The notes beneath the pieces were generated by a model, which saw nothing but the letters and a program-made list of their open reading frames with translations, had not been told where the DNA came from and ran no database searches. Positions 23,933 to 36,149 of a DNA stretch of 64,000 nucleotides are shown here, in pieces. A program made the position numbers and the translations under genes. The stretch covers positions 1-64,000 of the forward strand of contig JAMXSV010000024.1 of the NCBI GenBank assembly GCA_027559495.1, given 5' to 3'. The first letter of the stretch is position 1. The number at the start of each line of letters is the position of its first letter. Source of the DNA: Aurifilum marmelostoma (lineage: Eukaryota; Ascomycota; Sordariomycetes; Diaporthales; Cryphonectriaceae).

Positions 23933-25019
23933 TAGAAGCCATTAAGGACTTGTCTGTTCAAGTAGAAACTCTTGTTCGACCTTAACTCACTACATGAGTC
24001 AAGAGAGTAGAGACGCAGGCGTTTCGCGGGAATGCCACCGCCTTGACAACCCAAAATTACGAGAGTCCAACACGTCTTTGCTCTCCATGAATCAATTTCT
24101 AAATGCTTCTGCTCTCCAGTCAAAGTCTTGCTATCCCATTACAGTAGAAATGATTAGGTCTGGTTGAGGATTTGTTCATGTTGTATTCCGAAGACCTCAC
24201 AATATTCTTCAATCTGCACTTAGTTGACTTTAGCAACCTGGAAGCTAGAAAAATGTACCGCTTTTGCCTTCAATTTCGAATTTCTCTAGATAATGCCTTC
24301 GCGACCCAGAGACGGTCACCTAGACATCTCTATATTAGTCCTAGACAGGTTGAATCATACCACTTTGTCTACCACTTCCAAGCTACAACTTTGTGTTTGC
24401 TGCCCACATTGAGAAAAGAAATCCAAAGAAGAATTTTTTGAAGGGGGGAAAAAAAATGAAAAACATGTCAAGCTTCAATGATTACCTCAGGAGGCATATG
24501 TCGGGCCGGCTATTCTCTAAACTCGAATGAGCGTATATACGGCGTTCTAAAATTCACGAAGCTCTGTTTTTGCATCGAGTCGTCCAATTATATCATTTAG
24601 TTGCCAAAAGCGATTCACATTTGCGCATAGTGGTATTGAATTCTTGACGGCACATCAAGATCATGATGTAATCTTTGATCTGAGGAGCTCAGGGTACTTT
24701 GACCAGATGAGTTTTCATAAGTTTGCCATAACTCACATGAGGGCAATAGCATTCGTTCTGTGCGAAAGTCCGAGTATGCGGCAGCTAAATGGGGTGGCCA
24801 CTCCTCACTGACTGAAAATAGATAAGGCCTATATAGCTGCGTAACAGTCGGGTTTATACACAGAGTGTCACTGCCCTGGCCTATACGCTGGCGCCTGCCC
24901 TCACCTAGGGCAGATAGACTCTTTTCTCTTCTTCTTTCCTTTCGGTAGCACTTTTCCCTCTGTATTTAGTTTCCCATACGTTCAGCTCAGTAATGAGCCT
25001 GGGAGGCTAGGTCACGCAT
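23933..25019. other. Gene-free stretch, 1.1 kb
   Basis: Downstream of katG. The frames here are short and show no family resemblance. A purine-rich run (GGGGGGAAAAAAAATG-like) lies near 24,443-24,457. Nothing else is recognised. Confidence 0.4.
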
Positions 25020-25996
25020 GATGGATATGGAGGCTTTGCAGCTTGGCCGTCTGCTTCAATCTCACGGGTCTTCAAGTATGAAGTACTTACTAAACTCTAG
25101 AGAATGCAGATGCGGTAAAGGATATCCTGCCTGCGCTTCGACATCTACAGGTAAACCAGTTCAAAGACTCTGAGCCGAGCAATTAGCAATTTGCCCCCGG
25201 GCCCAAGACCAAGCCTGACTGACCAATGAACAAACAGACCTTCCTAACTCCAAGAATCCCGCCGTAAGAAGCTCGCGTTCCTGAGTCCACTGTTGGTGCT
25301 ATCATCTGTGAACTGTAAACTTGGGATGTTTGGTCCTTGATGTGGATGATGAGCTGGTCCTAGAACACTTGATCCTCCACATCCCTTCTAGCTCACTCGG
25401 CACTGGACGTTGGCATGTTCGACGACTAACTTTATGATCCATTTCTAGACCTTTTAGTCAGCCTTTTATCTATAGCCAGTGATGATGGCAGCAATCATTG
25501 TGACGATGCATGCCGGTGTCAACTTGCCCATGATCTGGCGTCCAATTTCGCCTACTTGCATGCACGCCTCGACGGCCTCAAGTACATAATCGATATAATG
25601 CCGCCAAGGCTTCGTCCATGGGCGCCAGTGACAAGCTCCTCCTTGGCAGCATCCATCAGTATCGCGGTCTTGAGTGACCTCGACAGCCAGGTGACAACCA
25701 TGCGTGCAAATCTGCATATCATCCACCTCTTGCTATGGAGCAGCATCGTCGATCAGCTTGATGTTACTAAACAGCAAGGCTCCGCTGATCCCGCAATATC
25801 AATGACAGATAACGAGCTTGCCATCCGCCGGAGGAAACGGCCATGGGCAAGGCGAGAAAAGATATGTAGGCAGCGATTACAAGTCCTATACAACCTTTCG
25901 GAGCCTGAGATTGGACCCAGCGGCCTGCATCTCATCTTCAAAGCCCAAGTTATTGTCGTAAGACTTCTCCATATGGATCGGCCTACGGGATACTAA
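25020..25996 (+). pseudogene. Possible remnant of a fungal regulatory gene (C-terminal part)
   Basis: The best-supported part is an open frame of about 180 residues ending at 25,996. It contains a helix-rich segment (LASNFAYLHARLDGLKYI, SISIAVLSDLDSQVTTMR) and the tail RREKICRQRLQVLYNLSEPEI...LIFKAQVIVVRLL. That tail resembles the C-termini of many Zn2Cys6 secondary-metabolite regulators. Upstream, MDMEALQLGRLLQSHG and a DAVKDILPALRHLQ-like segment also look regulator-like, but they could only be joined by a 25-nt intron, which is too short. No zinc cluster is found. I read it as a decayed regulator, with low certainty; an unrecognised intact small gene is the alternative. Confidence 0.35.
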
Positions 25997-27399
25997 CGAA
26001 GCGCTATTTCGTATATGATTATGAAGCTTATGCACCAGCGAGTATGGCTATCTTCTCATGGAAAACCATGCAATTTAGTACCTATTCTATGTCCACCTTG
26101 GCTACATGCTCGAGGCCCCTGGGGCTGGACTTCCCGTATGGTTGTCTTTTGTTGTTGCTAGTGCTTTGTAGAGGACTTTGAGGTTTCGAATGACGAAGGT
26201 GGAAGCAGGGTATTCTGAAAGAATCAAGATGCTTTGATGTAGTTTTGAAGAGTCTTGAACCCCCCCTCCCCGGGCGTGGGGGACGGGGAGATGGACAGTG
26301 CCCCAGTTCTCTGCCCACACTTTTTGTTTTGATAATAGCCTTGTCATTGCGGTAACTATGTGAAAACGACACGGCGTGAATAAGACGGCAGGAGTCATCA
26401 ATCGATACAATGATTTATGATGTACTATGTAAGTGTCCGCATTTGGTGGTCAAGTCTATTATAGTACTTGTATACTACAGCAAGTATTACCACCCTAAGC
26501 AAGGACTTAAAAACTTTACCAACATGGATGTATCTATTCGGCTTCCCCAGAACGCCATAACGCTCCCTGTTTTGCACAAGAACCGCTGAGCTGGTTGTAG
26601 TCACATGTTTAACAGCACTCCGCAACAATATTTTCATGTCTTGTAGAGCAATTCGAGGGATTCCGGCTGGATGACCCTCAGCCACATAGTAAGGCTCATG
26701 AACGGCACCTGGGTCATATACTATATATTAAGGCTTGGCTATTGGGTGGAGCCTACCGTCGTGAGTTTCCGCTCGCGACGTCTTGCAATGACTCGATAAT
26801 TCCCCGCGCTCTTGTTTCTCCCTTTCTCCTTTTTTCCGTGGTCGTCTACTCGGGGCCAGTACACCGCCCCTGAACCTCAGATCATTCGACACTGGTTGGC
26901 TGGTATGGGGGGCTGATCTGGGGTTTTTCACCCCCCTTCCCCACAGCCCGCGAGACTGTCTTTTCTCTTCTTCGGCTTCCCCCCTATTTTCCAGCTAGGA
27001 AGGTCTACTCAGGCAGTGTGGCATTCGGGAGAAAATTCTCATCGGCCTTATTTATTCAAAAGAAGAAGGAAGAATAAAAAAAAAGAAGGAAAGAAAGAAA
27101 AATAAGTCGAGGCCCTGCCCTGGTCCGGAAGCCGTACTGCTATGATACTTATGGACATGTCGCTTGTTGGCGGAGCTAGGGGCACTGGGGCAGCAGTGGT
27201 CAGGCGAAATAATCACACAACAACAGCCGTGCGTGCAAGGAGACACAATCTTAAGGAACCGCATAGATAAGAACAAGGGATCTCTCACCCTCGCTCTCTC
27301 CTGAAGTCATCATCACGACATAGCTGCTGACAAAAACCAACCACGTTGTCTAATCCATTTCCCTTCCTACTTTTCGGTGTGCACGATCCTCCACTACGA
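25997..27399. other. Gene-free stretch, 1.4 kb
   Basis: No supported gene. It contains a C/G-rich tract near 26,261-26,291 and a purine-rich tract near 27,058-27,105. The latter lies in the presumed promoter and 5' leader of the sugar transporter. Confidence 0.4.
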
Positions 27400-29238
27400 A
27401 TGAAAATAGACATGGCAGCCGCAGTCGACAACAACGTGGGGTCCAAGAAGTCTTTGGGCGAAAAGATCACAGCCCTGCTGTCTCAAGACAGCGTACCTTG
27501 GTACAGGCGTGGCCATTTGCTGCGGCTCAACTTTGTCGTCGTGTCTCTGGTCTTCTTTTGTAAATATCTCCGATAACTCTGGCATTTTTCAACATTTCGT
27601 GGCCTCTACCCCTTGTTAATTGACAGAAACACTGACGTCTTTTTCCTCCTGCCCCTGAACTTAGCCTCTGCTAACGGATATGACGGCTCCCTCATGAACG
27701 GCCTCCAGGCACTTACACAATGGAATTCATTCATGAACAGCCCCTCAGGCGCATGGCTCGGCTTCATCAATGCCATTTATTGGCTTGGTGCCGGCATCAA
27801 CTATCCTATCGCCGCATGGGTTGCCAACAAGTACGGGCGCAAGATAGGCATTCTCTGCGGCGGATATTCGTTCCTGATTCTGAGCTCCGTTCTCCAGGCT
27901 GCTGCGCCCAACGACATCGCCTTCCTCATGGCACGCTTCTTTGTTGGCTGTGCGTCGGCGTGGCTCGGCAATGCGGCTCCTCTGTTGATCAATGAGATTG
28001 CCTATCCGACTCATAGGGGCATTGCTAACGCACTATTCATGTGTGGATGGTATGTTGGAGGCACCGTCGCGGCCTGGGTCACCTTCGCTACCCGCAACTA
28101 TGCCGACTCGTGGTCCTGGCGCCTCCCGTCTCTGCTCCAGATCCTCTTGCCGCTCATTGGCCTTCCCGGACTCATCTTATCCCCAGAGAGCCCGCGCTGG
28201 CTCATCTCGGTTGATCGCCATCAAGATGCCCGCAGCGTCTTCATTGAGTACCACGCAGGCGGTGATGTTGATTCCGCCCTCGTAAAGTACGAGTTTGTTG
28301 AGGTCTCCGCAGCCATCAAGGCCGAGGCTGAGGCCCACGCCAGCAGCGGCTATATTGATATGATCAAGACTCGTGGCAACCGATGGCGCCTCTTCATCTC
28401 TATCTCGCTGGGCATCTTCTCTCAGTGGGCTGGTAACGGAGTGGTCAGCTACTATCTCGCACTCGTGCTGGAAACTGTCGGCGTCACCTCCGTCACCAAC
28501 CAGACCCTTATCTCGGCCTGCCTGCAAATGTGGAATCTGATCTGGTCTATCGCTGCTGCGTTCTCTGTAGACAGGCTGGGCCGTCGATTCCTATTCATGG
28601 CCTCAGGCCTTACAATGCTCACCTCCTATATCTTGGTCACAGGCCTTTCGGCTGCCTTTGCGAACACTGGCAATGCCAGCACCGGCCTTGCCGTTATTCC
28701 CTTTTTGTTTATCTTCTTTGCCGGTTATGACATTGCCATGTAGGTTGCACTGCCCCTGAAGCTTTTGCCGTTAGCTTGTCTGCCATGAAATCCACGGAGC
28801 CTGCTCATGCCGTCTTTATTAATCAATTGCAGGACTCCTTTCCTGACGGCATACCCGTGCGAGATATGGCCCTTCCGACTCCGCTCTCGTGGTCTGTCGG
28901 CCACCTGGGTGGCTTCCATCAGCGCTATCTTCTTCAACACTTTCGTTAACCCCATTGCTCTCGGGAGTATTGGCTGGAAATACTACATCGTCTTCGTCGT
29001 CGTCCTGCTCATGGCCTGTATTACCTTCTGGCTCTCCTATCCCGAGACCCGAGGATCCACCCTTGAGCAGATAGCCCTCATATTTGACGACGATGACGTT
29101 GAACTTGCACCTGCGGCTGTTAAGGCCTCGCGGGCCTCTGATGTCATGGAAGATAAGGACAGCGCAGAGCTGCGTGTGCACCTGGAAGAAAAGGCATGGA
29201 CAGAGGAAATGGCTCGCCAGGGGTCTTCCAGACATTGA
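27400..29238 (+). CDS. MFS sugar transporter (sugar porter family)
   Basis: Three exons encode about 530 residues. Introns lie near 27559-27660 (it joins VSLVFF to SSANGYDGSLMNG) and 28742-28831 (joins GYDIAM to TPFLTAYPCEIWPFRLRSRG). Twelve membrane segments and sugar-porter signatures are present: NGYDGSLMNGLQ in TM1, NKYGRKIGILCGG, PESPRWLISVDRHQDA (PESPRWL) and DRLGRRFLF. The terminal YPETRGSTLEQIA is the PETKG-type motif. Closest in style are fungal lactose/hexose permease-like H+ symporters at the plasma membrane; the exact sugar is not determinable. The start is uncertain: ATG at 27,400, or 27,412 with the better ACATGG context; 27,346 is also in frame. The tail is acidic. No enzyme partner is adjacent. 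Confidence 0.88.
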
Positions 29239-32200
29239 AAAATGGGACTTGGTGATGTGATTTACCTCTTTCACACTTCTGGGGTTTCTCAATACAGACT
29301 GATATTTCAGCACAGTGGGCTGTGGCATTTTACATAATTTTCAATAGGAATATCATGCCATTGATTGTACCATATCACAACATGGGTATTAATTGCATCC
29401 TCAAGGTGGATGAGACTTTATCTGAAGTTGGGAAACTGCTGTTACATGTCCACTTTTGAAAAGATAACTACTTACTTGGTTTGGTTGGATTGCTTTGATG
29501 GACATTTGGCTTTCTTAGTCATTACTTCACAGAGCCAACCCTTCTATTCACTCCAAGCACTGTGCTGCATTGTCTCTAAATATTGCACTGTCCGTGTCAC
29601 AAGCCGCCTGGTCATTCTCGCACATAGCCATCTTCCAAGTTCTTAAGGCCCAGATCGTCCAGATCGCCCCCCGCTTCCCCTTCTGATATCTACCCGAGGA
29701 GCAAATTTTCTCGATTTCACTGTCGTCGCTTCTACCACGGACTCTTTGCTATTGAAGCCAGCGTGCTCGCGTTCATCGGCATTCTTGGCTTGCTCCATAA
29801 AAATTCGAGGAGTTATACGGGAGAGGGAATGCTGACAGGGTCTGTTTGTCAGTGAACTAATGCAGGGGTATTTATCATGTATCCCTGGCATCTCTTGCAG
29901 TCAAGCACAAACAGAAGGCTCATCAGAATCTGGAATGGCCGCATAGGGTGACCTAGACGGCTTTCGCAAATGACTGACACGGGGGACTGCATCTATCCGA
30001 AACCACGATGGAGCTGGAGGATCCTTATTATTCGTAAATGGCATGATCATTTATCTTCCAATAGAAAGAAGCAAAAAATGCGTCCGCAAGCTAGTCTTAT
30101 CATTACAGGCCTTGGTTTAAACTGGGGCTAATGTGAATCATGCCGCGTAGGTAGTAGATGATGGTGGTGGTGCTTACGATGATATGAGGTCCCATTCCCT
30201 ATTCTTGATACCTCCGACCCAACACTAAAATAGAAAATCTTTTCTAAATCCGGAAAGCATGGACATGGATCATGGCCCTGTCCATCTGCAACATATCAAT
30301 CAGTCCCCGCAATTCCCTCTCTCGGCTGGTGCGGATGCTCCAATATACTTGAACAGTCATGAGAATCGTATGAGTACGCCTTTCGAGGTTGCTAAGTTCA
30401 GTGTATACGATTCTCCAGCTGTGCCCCCTTTGACCAGCATTCTGATCCGTTGAGAGTGAAGTCGAAACGAACTCGGCATGCGCGATAAGAATATACTCTT
30501 ATTACTAGCATGTTTTGAGGACTATAAAACCAGGTCTTTGAAAGAACTACTAGTTTATTACTCCATAAGGACGCCAATGTACATGCAGTGATCGAAAAGC
30601 ATCGCCGACGTCTATTAAAATGCCATACTGTACACTGTTGGTCCAGCTCGCTGAGAGAAAAGATATACCAGTCCAGCTCTGCTCGTCTGATTAAGCGCTA
30701 GTATCTGCCATATAGACCATTTTAGGGCCATAATCTTCGAAAAAGCGTGGCTCAAAAATCACGCACTTCGCGGTGAGACGTGAAAACAATCTTATGGGTC
30801 AGTACCTAGGTACGCTCGGAAACTGCTGTTATGACATCTTCGACTTCAGCAACACTATCAGTTGACAGCGCGAAACCCCGTCGAATATTTCTCGCCAATA
30901 CTTTCAAAACTCTAGGGAAGGGTGGCAAGTCCCTACGCATACTGACTGAGGAGACATTGAAGTAATATGTGGACATCTCACAGCTTCAGGATTGATGGTG
31001 TGGTGGGAACGCCCTCTCAGCTTGCCTATTTGCGTAGGCCCAATTCCTTCTCTTCCTCCGTCATACAAGTAGTGTGTTCAATAAAAGATCATACGAGCAA
31101 TGATCGTGCTTTTTTTTTAATGACAGAGGGTACTAAAACATTGAAATATGGTACTTCCGATATTATGGATCTCGGAAGTATTGGTAATGGGGTGCTCGTG
31201 TGCACGTTTGTGCTCTCCTGAGCTTCAGCCTATGTACAGATTTCTACGGTGTTTGTACCGTGAGCTAGGGTTAGGCCCTCAAGGGAGGTCTTCGGCTACG
31301 TTCTAAGCAGATACCTCGTGCAGAAGTCTGCGTTCGTTCTGCACACGTATTCGTGTTCTCTGATGACATTTTAAAGTCTCTGTGAACATAGGTTGCTGTG
31401 GAGCAAGCAGAGGTAACCGCTCCACTGGGTGGGTGCGTCAGATGCAGTAGGGATGGTGTGACAGGAAACCATGCAACGTCGGCGGTCGATAAATCGAAGT
31501 CCAATAACCAACACTTATCCAGACCCAAAGACGCAAGCGCATGAAAACCCTTACAACAGCGCGTTTCTTCGCCTCCTGAGAACTTAAGTAGACATCTACA
31601 TTCATAGAGAAAGAAAGAAAATAAAGGCAAAGAGGAACAAAACTGGAATCTACGGCGATATTTCGAAGAACGTCGCAGTGCTTGCTTTGTTGTTCAGTAG
31701 ATATTTACAGTGTCGGGCAAGACTAAACGAGCCTCAATGGAGTTGCAGCCTCGCGCCAAGATCTCCACTCCATCCGTCCATCTCCCGACACGGTGGGTAG
31801 CGCAAACAACTGGCTTTAGCGCCGACCTTCTGGTAATTACCAGGATCCATCTGCTAATTGCAGGGGTGGATCGACACTAAGCTTAACATGGGGGTTGACA
31901 GACCTAATCTCTTTGCAGGCTGGGCTCGTCGTGTGTTGTTTCAGGGCAGTCGAAGCCGCGGTTGCTGCCGGTGGGACAGCAGGCAACACTCCCCCAGCGA
32001 GCCCCTTTCTATCCCAGCCGCTCTGGAGCTAGCCGTATTGTCTTCATAACGTGTACGAAGTAACCGTGTGTCTCCAGGAAATGTCCAAATATTGTCCAGA
32101 TGCATCCCGGCAACAACCCCACAGAGTCCTGCCTAGCATTAGCAGGTTCCCGGTGAACACCCATTGGTGCGGCTGAGTACAGAGCACGATATGACAGGTC

Positions 32201-32396
32201 ATGTCCATAAGCGTAGAGCTCATGCGAGTGCAGAAGCGCACGACACGTATAAAGCACATCCCCACGCTTCTATCATGGAGTCCAGATGCAGAACGCTCGT
32301 CCAAACGTGAGAACATTACTCTATAGCCCTTCACTATCCTTTCCACTCTTTACTGTTTAGTGCCTATCTTTGAAGAAGGCAAGCCACTCCTTCAAA
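29239..32396. other. Gene-free stretch, 3.2 kb
   Basis: The longest frames here are below 120 codons, conflict in strand and show no family resemblance. A 64-codon frame at 30,259-30,453 is not supported by introns or homology. No RNA gene, repeat or transposon ends were recognised. It separates the sugar transporter from the polysaccharide lyase gene. Confidence 0.45.
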
Positions 32397-33920
32397 ATGT
32401 TTCGTTCATCTATTTTCCTACTTCCATTCTTTAAGTCTGTTTTATCGTTCACCCATCCCGGTCTGCTGGTCACAGACTCAGAACTGACCCGCGCCAAGAC
32501 TAATATTGCTGCCGGTCTTGACCCCTGGCTGAGCTCGTGGAACGAACTTACTAGCATTTCCTTCGCTGATGCCTCGTACCAGACGAATGCTGTCAGCAGC
32601 ATCTACCGGAGTACTGATGGCGTCAATGCCGAGAACGGAGAGTTGTTGTGGCATGATATCGCTGCCGCCTTTGCCCTGGGCCTGCGCTGGAAGATCACTG
32701 GGAATGACTCCTATGCCGATACTGCTGGCTGGATCCTGACTTCCTGGGGGCAGACACTCACGACTCTCGGCGGTGCCGGCTCCGACAAGTACCTCACTTC
32801 TGGCCTGCAGGGATACGAGCTGGCCAATGCCGCTGAGCTGTTGCGCGACTACGAACCCTTCGCTGCGAACCTGTCCATCGTGACCGACATGTTGCACGAC
32901 GTCTTCCTTCCACTGAACGAGTTGTTCCTCCGGCACGAGGATGGAGCCGAACACAATGTACTGCACTTCTTCGCTAATTGGGAGCTCGCCAACCTTGCGT
33001 CCATGATGGCCTATGGCGTTCTCACAGACAACACTACAGCCTGGGATTTTGCTGTCGACTACTTCAAGAACGGCACGGGTAACGGCGCCATCAACAATGC
33101 TATCACGAACCTTGTCGTGGAACCGGACACCAACAACATTATTGGTCAGGGCCAGGAGTCGGGCCGTGACCAGGGCCACTCCGCGCTTGACTTTCAACTT
33201 CTGGCGGTTATCGGTCAGCAGGCGTGGAATCAGGGCGAGGACCTCTTTGCCTACAACAACAGCCGTATCCTCCAAGGGTGAGTCTTCATCCGCAGCTTTG
33301 TTTCCAACCTCTTTTATGTATTGACCTGGGACTATAGTGCCGAGTACTTTGCCCGATACAACCTGGGGTACGATGTTCCCTTCGAGAACTATACCAACGG
33401 CATAGTGAGCTATTCGACGATCAGCGAAGCCTCTCGCGGAGCGACACGACCAACATGGGAGCTGTTGTACAGCCACTACGTAGGAGTGAAGGGTCTAGAT
33501 GCGCCATGGACTGAGCAGTACCTAAACTACACCCTCAACAGCTACGGCGGTTTCGAAGGAGGGACTGGCTCTTTGGGCGAGGGGTCAGGACACTACGATG
33601 GGTTGGGATGGGGCTCGCTCCTTTACCGCGGCGACACAACCACGTCCGCGAATACTACGGCTGCCTCCGTCGCCAGCTCCAGCACAAATACCACCCAGTC
33701 TCCGTCAACCGCATCGTCTAGTCAAGCTACTACTCTATCCAGCACAACTACCTCAGCAGTCTCCGCTTCAATTTCGAGCATCACCTCACAGATCTCTGTC
33801 ACTACTTCCCCTGGTTCAACGATAACTCCGGCCTCTTCCTCTGGATACGAAGGTGTTGCCACTTCTACGGCTGGGTCCAAACATAAGAGTGGCCACTGTC
33901 GTCGCCAGAAACTCCATTAG
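32397..33920 (+). CDS. Secreted alginate-lyase-like polysaccharide lyase
   Basis: Two exons (32397-33277 and 33338-33920; 60-nt intron) give about 487 residues. The signal peptide is MFRSSIFLLPFFKSVLSF. Residues of about 20-400 form an alpha/alpha-toroid domain of the alginate-lyase type (PF05426 superfamily): SELTRAKTNI, WHDIAAAFALGLRWKITGND, YELANAAELLRDYEPF, NWELANLASMMAYGVL and GQESGRDQGHSALDFQLLA. The Asn-Trp and Arg/His motifs in the last two fit catalytic and substrate-binding positions of these lyases. A Ser/Thr-rich tail of about 110 residues, probably O-glycosylated, ends in a basic stretch with no GPI-type hydrophobic end. It likely cleaves a uronic-acid polymer such as alginate or glucuronan outside the cell; the substrate is unknown. 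The start was chosen at the signal peptide (the upstream in-frame ATG at 32,370 would bury it). Confidence 0.8.
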
Positions 33921-34219
33921 ATAGTCCACCACTGTGGTTGATGCCTACTGAAGAGTCCATAGAGTGTCTCGTGTTACTCAACTCTTGATTCATTAGACGA
34001 ATCAACAACTGGCAGAATGAACACACGTACTTGTTCATAATGTACCATATATCTGTACCTTTCTCTGTATATAACATCAAATACAACTTCAACCTAGCTT
34101 AACCCCGACCTTACCAAGCCCCTGACCAAGATCCCTTTACAGAGGCAAGATTTCTACGAACGTCGTCTAAAAGTCTGTATACTGATCGTTCACCAACACT
34201 AAATTTCCCTTCTTTAAAG

Positions 34220-36149
34220 TTAGCGCGACACGTTCGCGGACAATCGATCCGCGAAGCCGTCAACATAGCTCCAGCCCATCTCGGTAAAAATATCTGCCCA
34301 AGTATTGTTGGTATACGGCTGAACATCCAGTTCGCAGATGGTCCCAATCTCGGGCATGGTCAGATTCGACCAATACGCTATGGTATACTCAACGGTGCAT
34401 TTTGATGGCGCAGCAAGTGACGAATGCTATAACACCAGGTGGACGTGGTCAGCTTCTGCAACCTTCAGAACACAATTTCAGGCAACGACCTACACCGTAA
34501 CCATGTATCTCCAGCACCACACTCTCGTGCAAACCCAAGCTTACGTTGTGTGCGGAGGCCAGTGGCGTCGCGGGGTCCCAGGTGTTCCCCAAGATGAGCA
34601 CTGGGTTTGGGGTATCTATTTCGAACCCGCCGTCATACCGCTCCTTGGGTTCGATCAGCCACTGCGCACAGTGCATGTTAACATAATCGCTGCCGTCCCC
34701 GAAGATAGCACTGACGCCGTAGAGCTCGTCAATGACTTGTTGGAACTCGGCTAGAGTAGCAGCGCGCGGCCGTCGATCGGAGCAGTGGATGGCGGCGATG
34801 GCCACCCGCTCAGCGAGGTTAGGCGCCAGGGTAGCCTCGGTGTCAAATTTGATGTTCGCCGCCGCAGCGCTCAGGGAGATGAGGTCAGTGGTGTTAGCAG
34901 CCAGGAGAACCACAAGTGTTGCGGTCAAATCGGCCCACATTTGTGGTGCATAGAGAGCTGTCCAGATATAGGTTTTGACCCTCCAGTAGTCATACACGAC
35001 GTCCCCGAACGGCAGTGGGTTGGCCTTAAACCATTCGAGGAGGTCCCAAGTGGCCTGTTCCATCTGGTTGGCCGTCATGTTAAGCGAGTTGAGCGAACAG
35101 TTGTTGCCGGCCAAAACGCAGGTCTCGAAAATTTGAGAGAAGCTCTCATCTGAGCCGGTCCACTCTTGGAAGTCGCTAAATTTATTATAGGTGTGTTTAG
35201 TGACCATAATCATAGCAGTCCAGAAGAGAATCAACCCACGCAAGTGCTCCGTAATACTCCCAAGGATTCTGGACACCATCCAAGATCATCTTGTCAACTT
35301 TCTCCGGAAACATAGCAGCCGCCGTCGCACCGAGCGTGGTGCCATAGGAAAGACCTAGTCGCACTTTAGTATCATGTGTGCGGGCTGTGTATTCTGGGTA
35401 TCCGTCTTACCCCAATAACGTAGCATACCATCCTCCTCCATCGCTTCCGCTATATTCATGAGATCCCGCGCAGTGAAAGCTGTGCTCACCAAGCTCCCAT
35501 TCTCTCGGGCATTCTGGTAGCAGAGGGTGGCATCTACTCCGGCCCTTGCCCAGAGAAACGCTGCGGAGGTGTCCGATGAATTGCTGGTCTGACTCCAATC
35601 GGAAATGAAGCGGACGTCTTCGACTTCATTCGAGAAGCAGTTGAGGTTGAGAGTGTTCTCAGTTCCCCTGATACAGATCAGCATTGGGCCAAGGGCTTGC
35701 GAGCCTGTTGAGGTGAACGACAAACCGCACGTCGAAGGAGACTAAGTCGTATGTGCCTCCAGTCATTCTCCATAGCGTTGTCAGTCAGCCAGCGAGCCTC
35801 AAGCGAAGGAACTTATTTAAGAAACATACGGAAGTATGTCTGCAACGGCTGCAGCAAAGTTAGACCGCCCTGGCTCTCCCGGACCACCAAAATTGAACAG
35901 AATGCTCCCCTTTTTTGGCTGTGTGAGGGCCGGCGTCCTGACGAGCTGCAATTGGAGCTGCTCAGAGCTGTTGGACGATGTGTAGTCGAGAGGCACCATG
36001 AGAGTACCGCATTCCAAGTTTGTCACATAAGTGTTGCTGAGCTCCGCCGGGTCGCAGGGCTTCCATTGAATCCCCTTGGACCTGTGAGCGAGGGCGTCTG
36101 CAGCGCGGAGCAGCGCAAGCGCTGTAGTCACGGATCTCAGCATGCTCAT
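34220..36149 (-). CDS. Secreted TAP-like alpha/beta-hydrolase peptidase
   Basis: The start MSMLRSVTTALALLRAADALA (36149) is a signal peptide. Spliced exons then give the TAP/tripeptidyl-aminopeptidase fold. It runs WKPCDP...LECGTLMVPLDY, FNFGGPGEPG (oxyanion region), TGGTYDLVSFDVRGTENTL, GLSYGTTLGATAAAMFPEKVDKMILDGV (nucleophile Ser in G-L-S-Y-G), NPVLILGNTWDPATPL (catalytic Asp) and VLEIHGYGHSS (catalytic His). It ends SYVDGFADRLSANVSR at 34,220. Introns at about 35,761-35,820, 35,650-35,710, 35,355-35,411, 35,173-35,237 and 34,431-34,497 keep frame. Two of these also read as open in other frames, which makes naive gene calls break. The family (PF08386 C-terminus) removes short peptides from N-termini extracellularly. 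It is convergent with the lyase gene. Confidence 0.85.

Noticed and set aside
25078..25102. 25-nt putative intron that would join two regulator-like segments
   Set aside because: It has GT, TACTAAC-like and AG signals but is shorter than any normal spliceosomal intron.
30259..30453. 64-codon frame starting MDMDHGPVHLQH
   Set aside because: Too short, with no intron, motif or neighbour support.
32478..33476. 332-codon open frame antisense to the polysaccharide lyase
   Set aside because: It lies wholly opposite a gene with signal peptide, family motifs and a good intron. Long antisense frames arise from codon bias, and its translation resembles no family.
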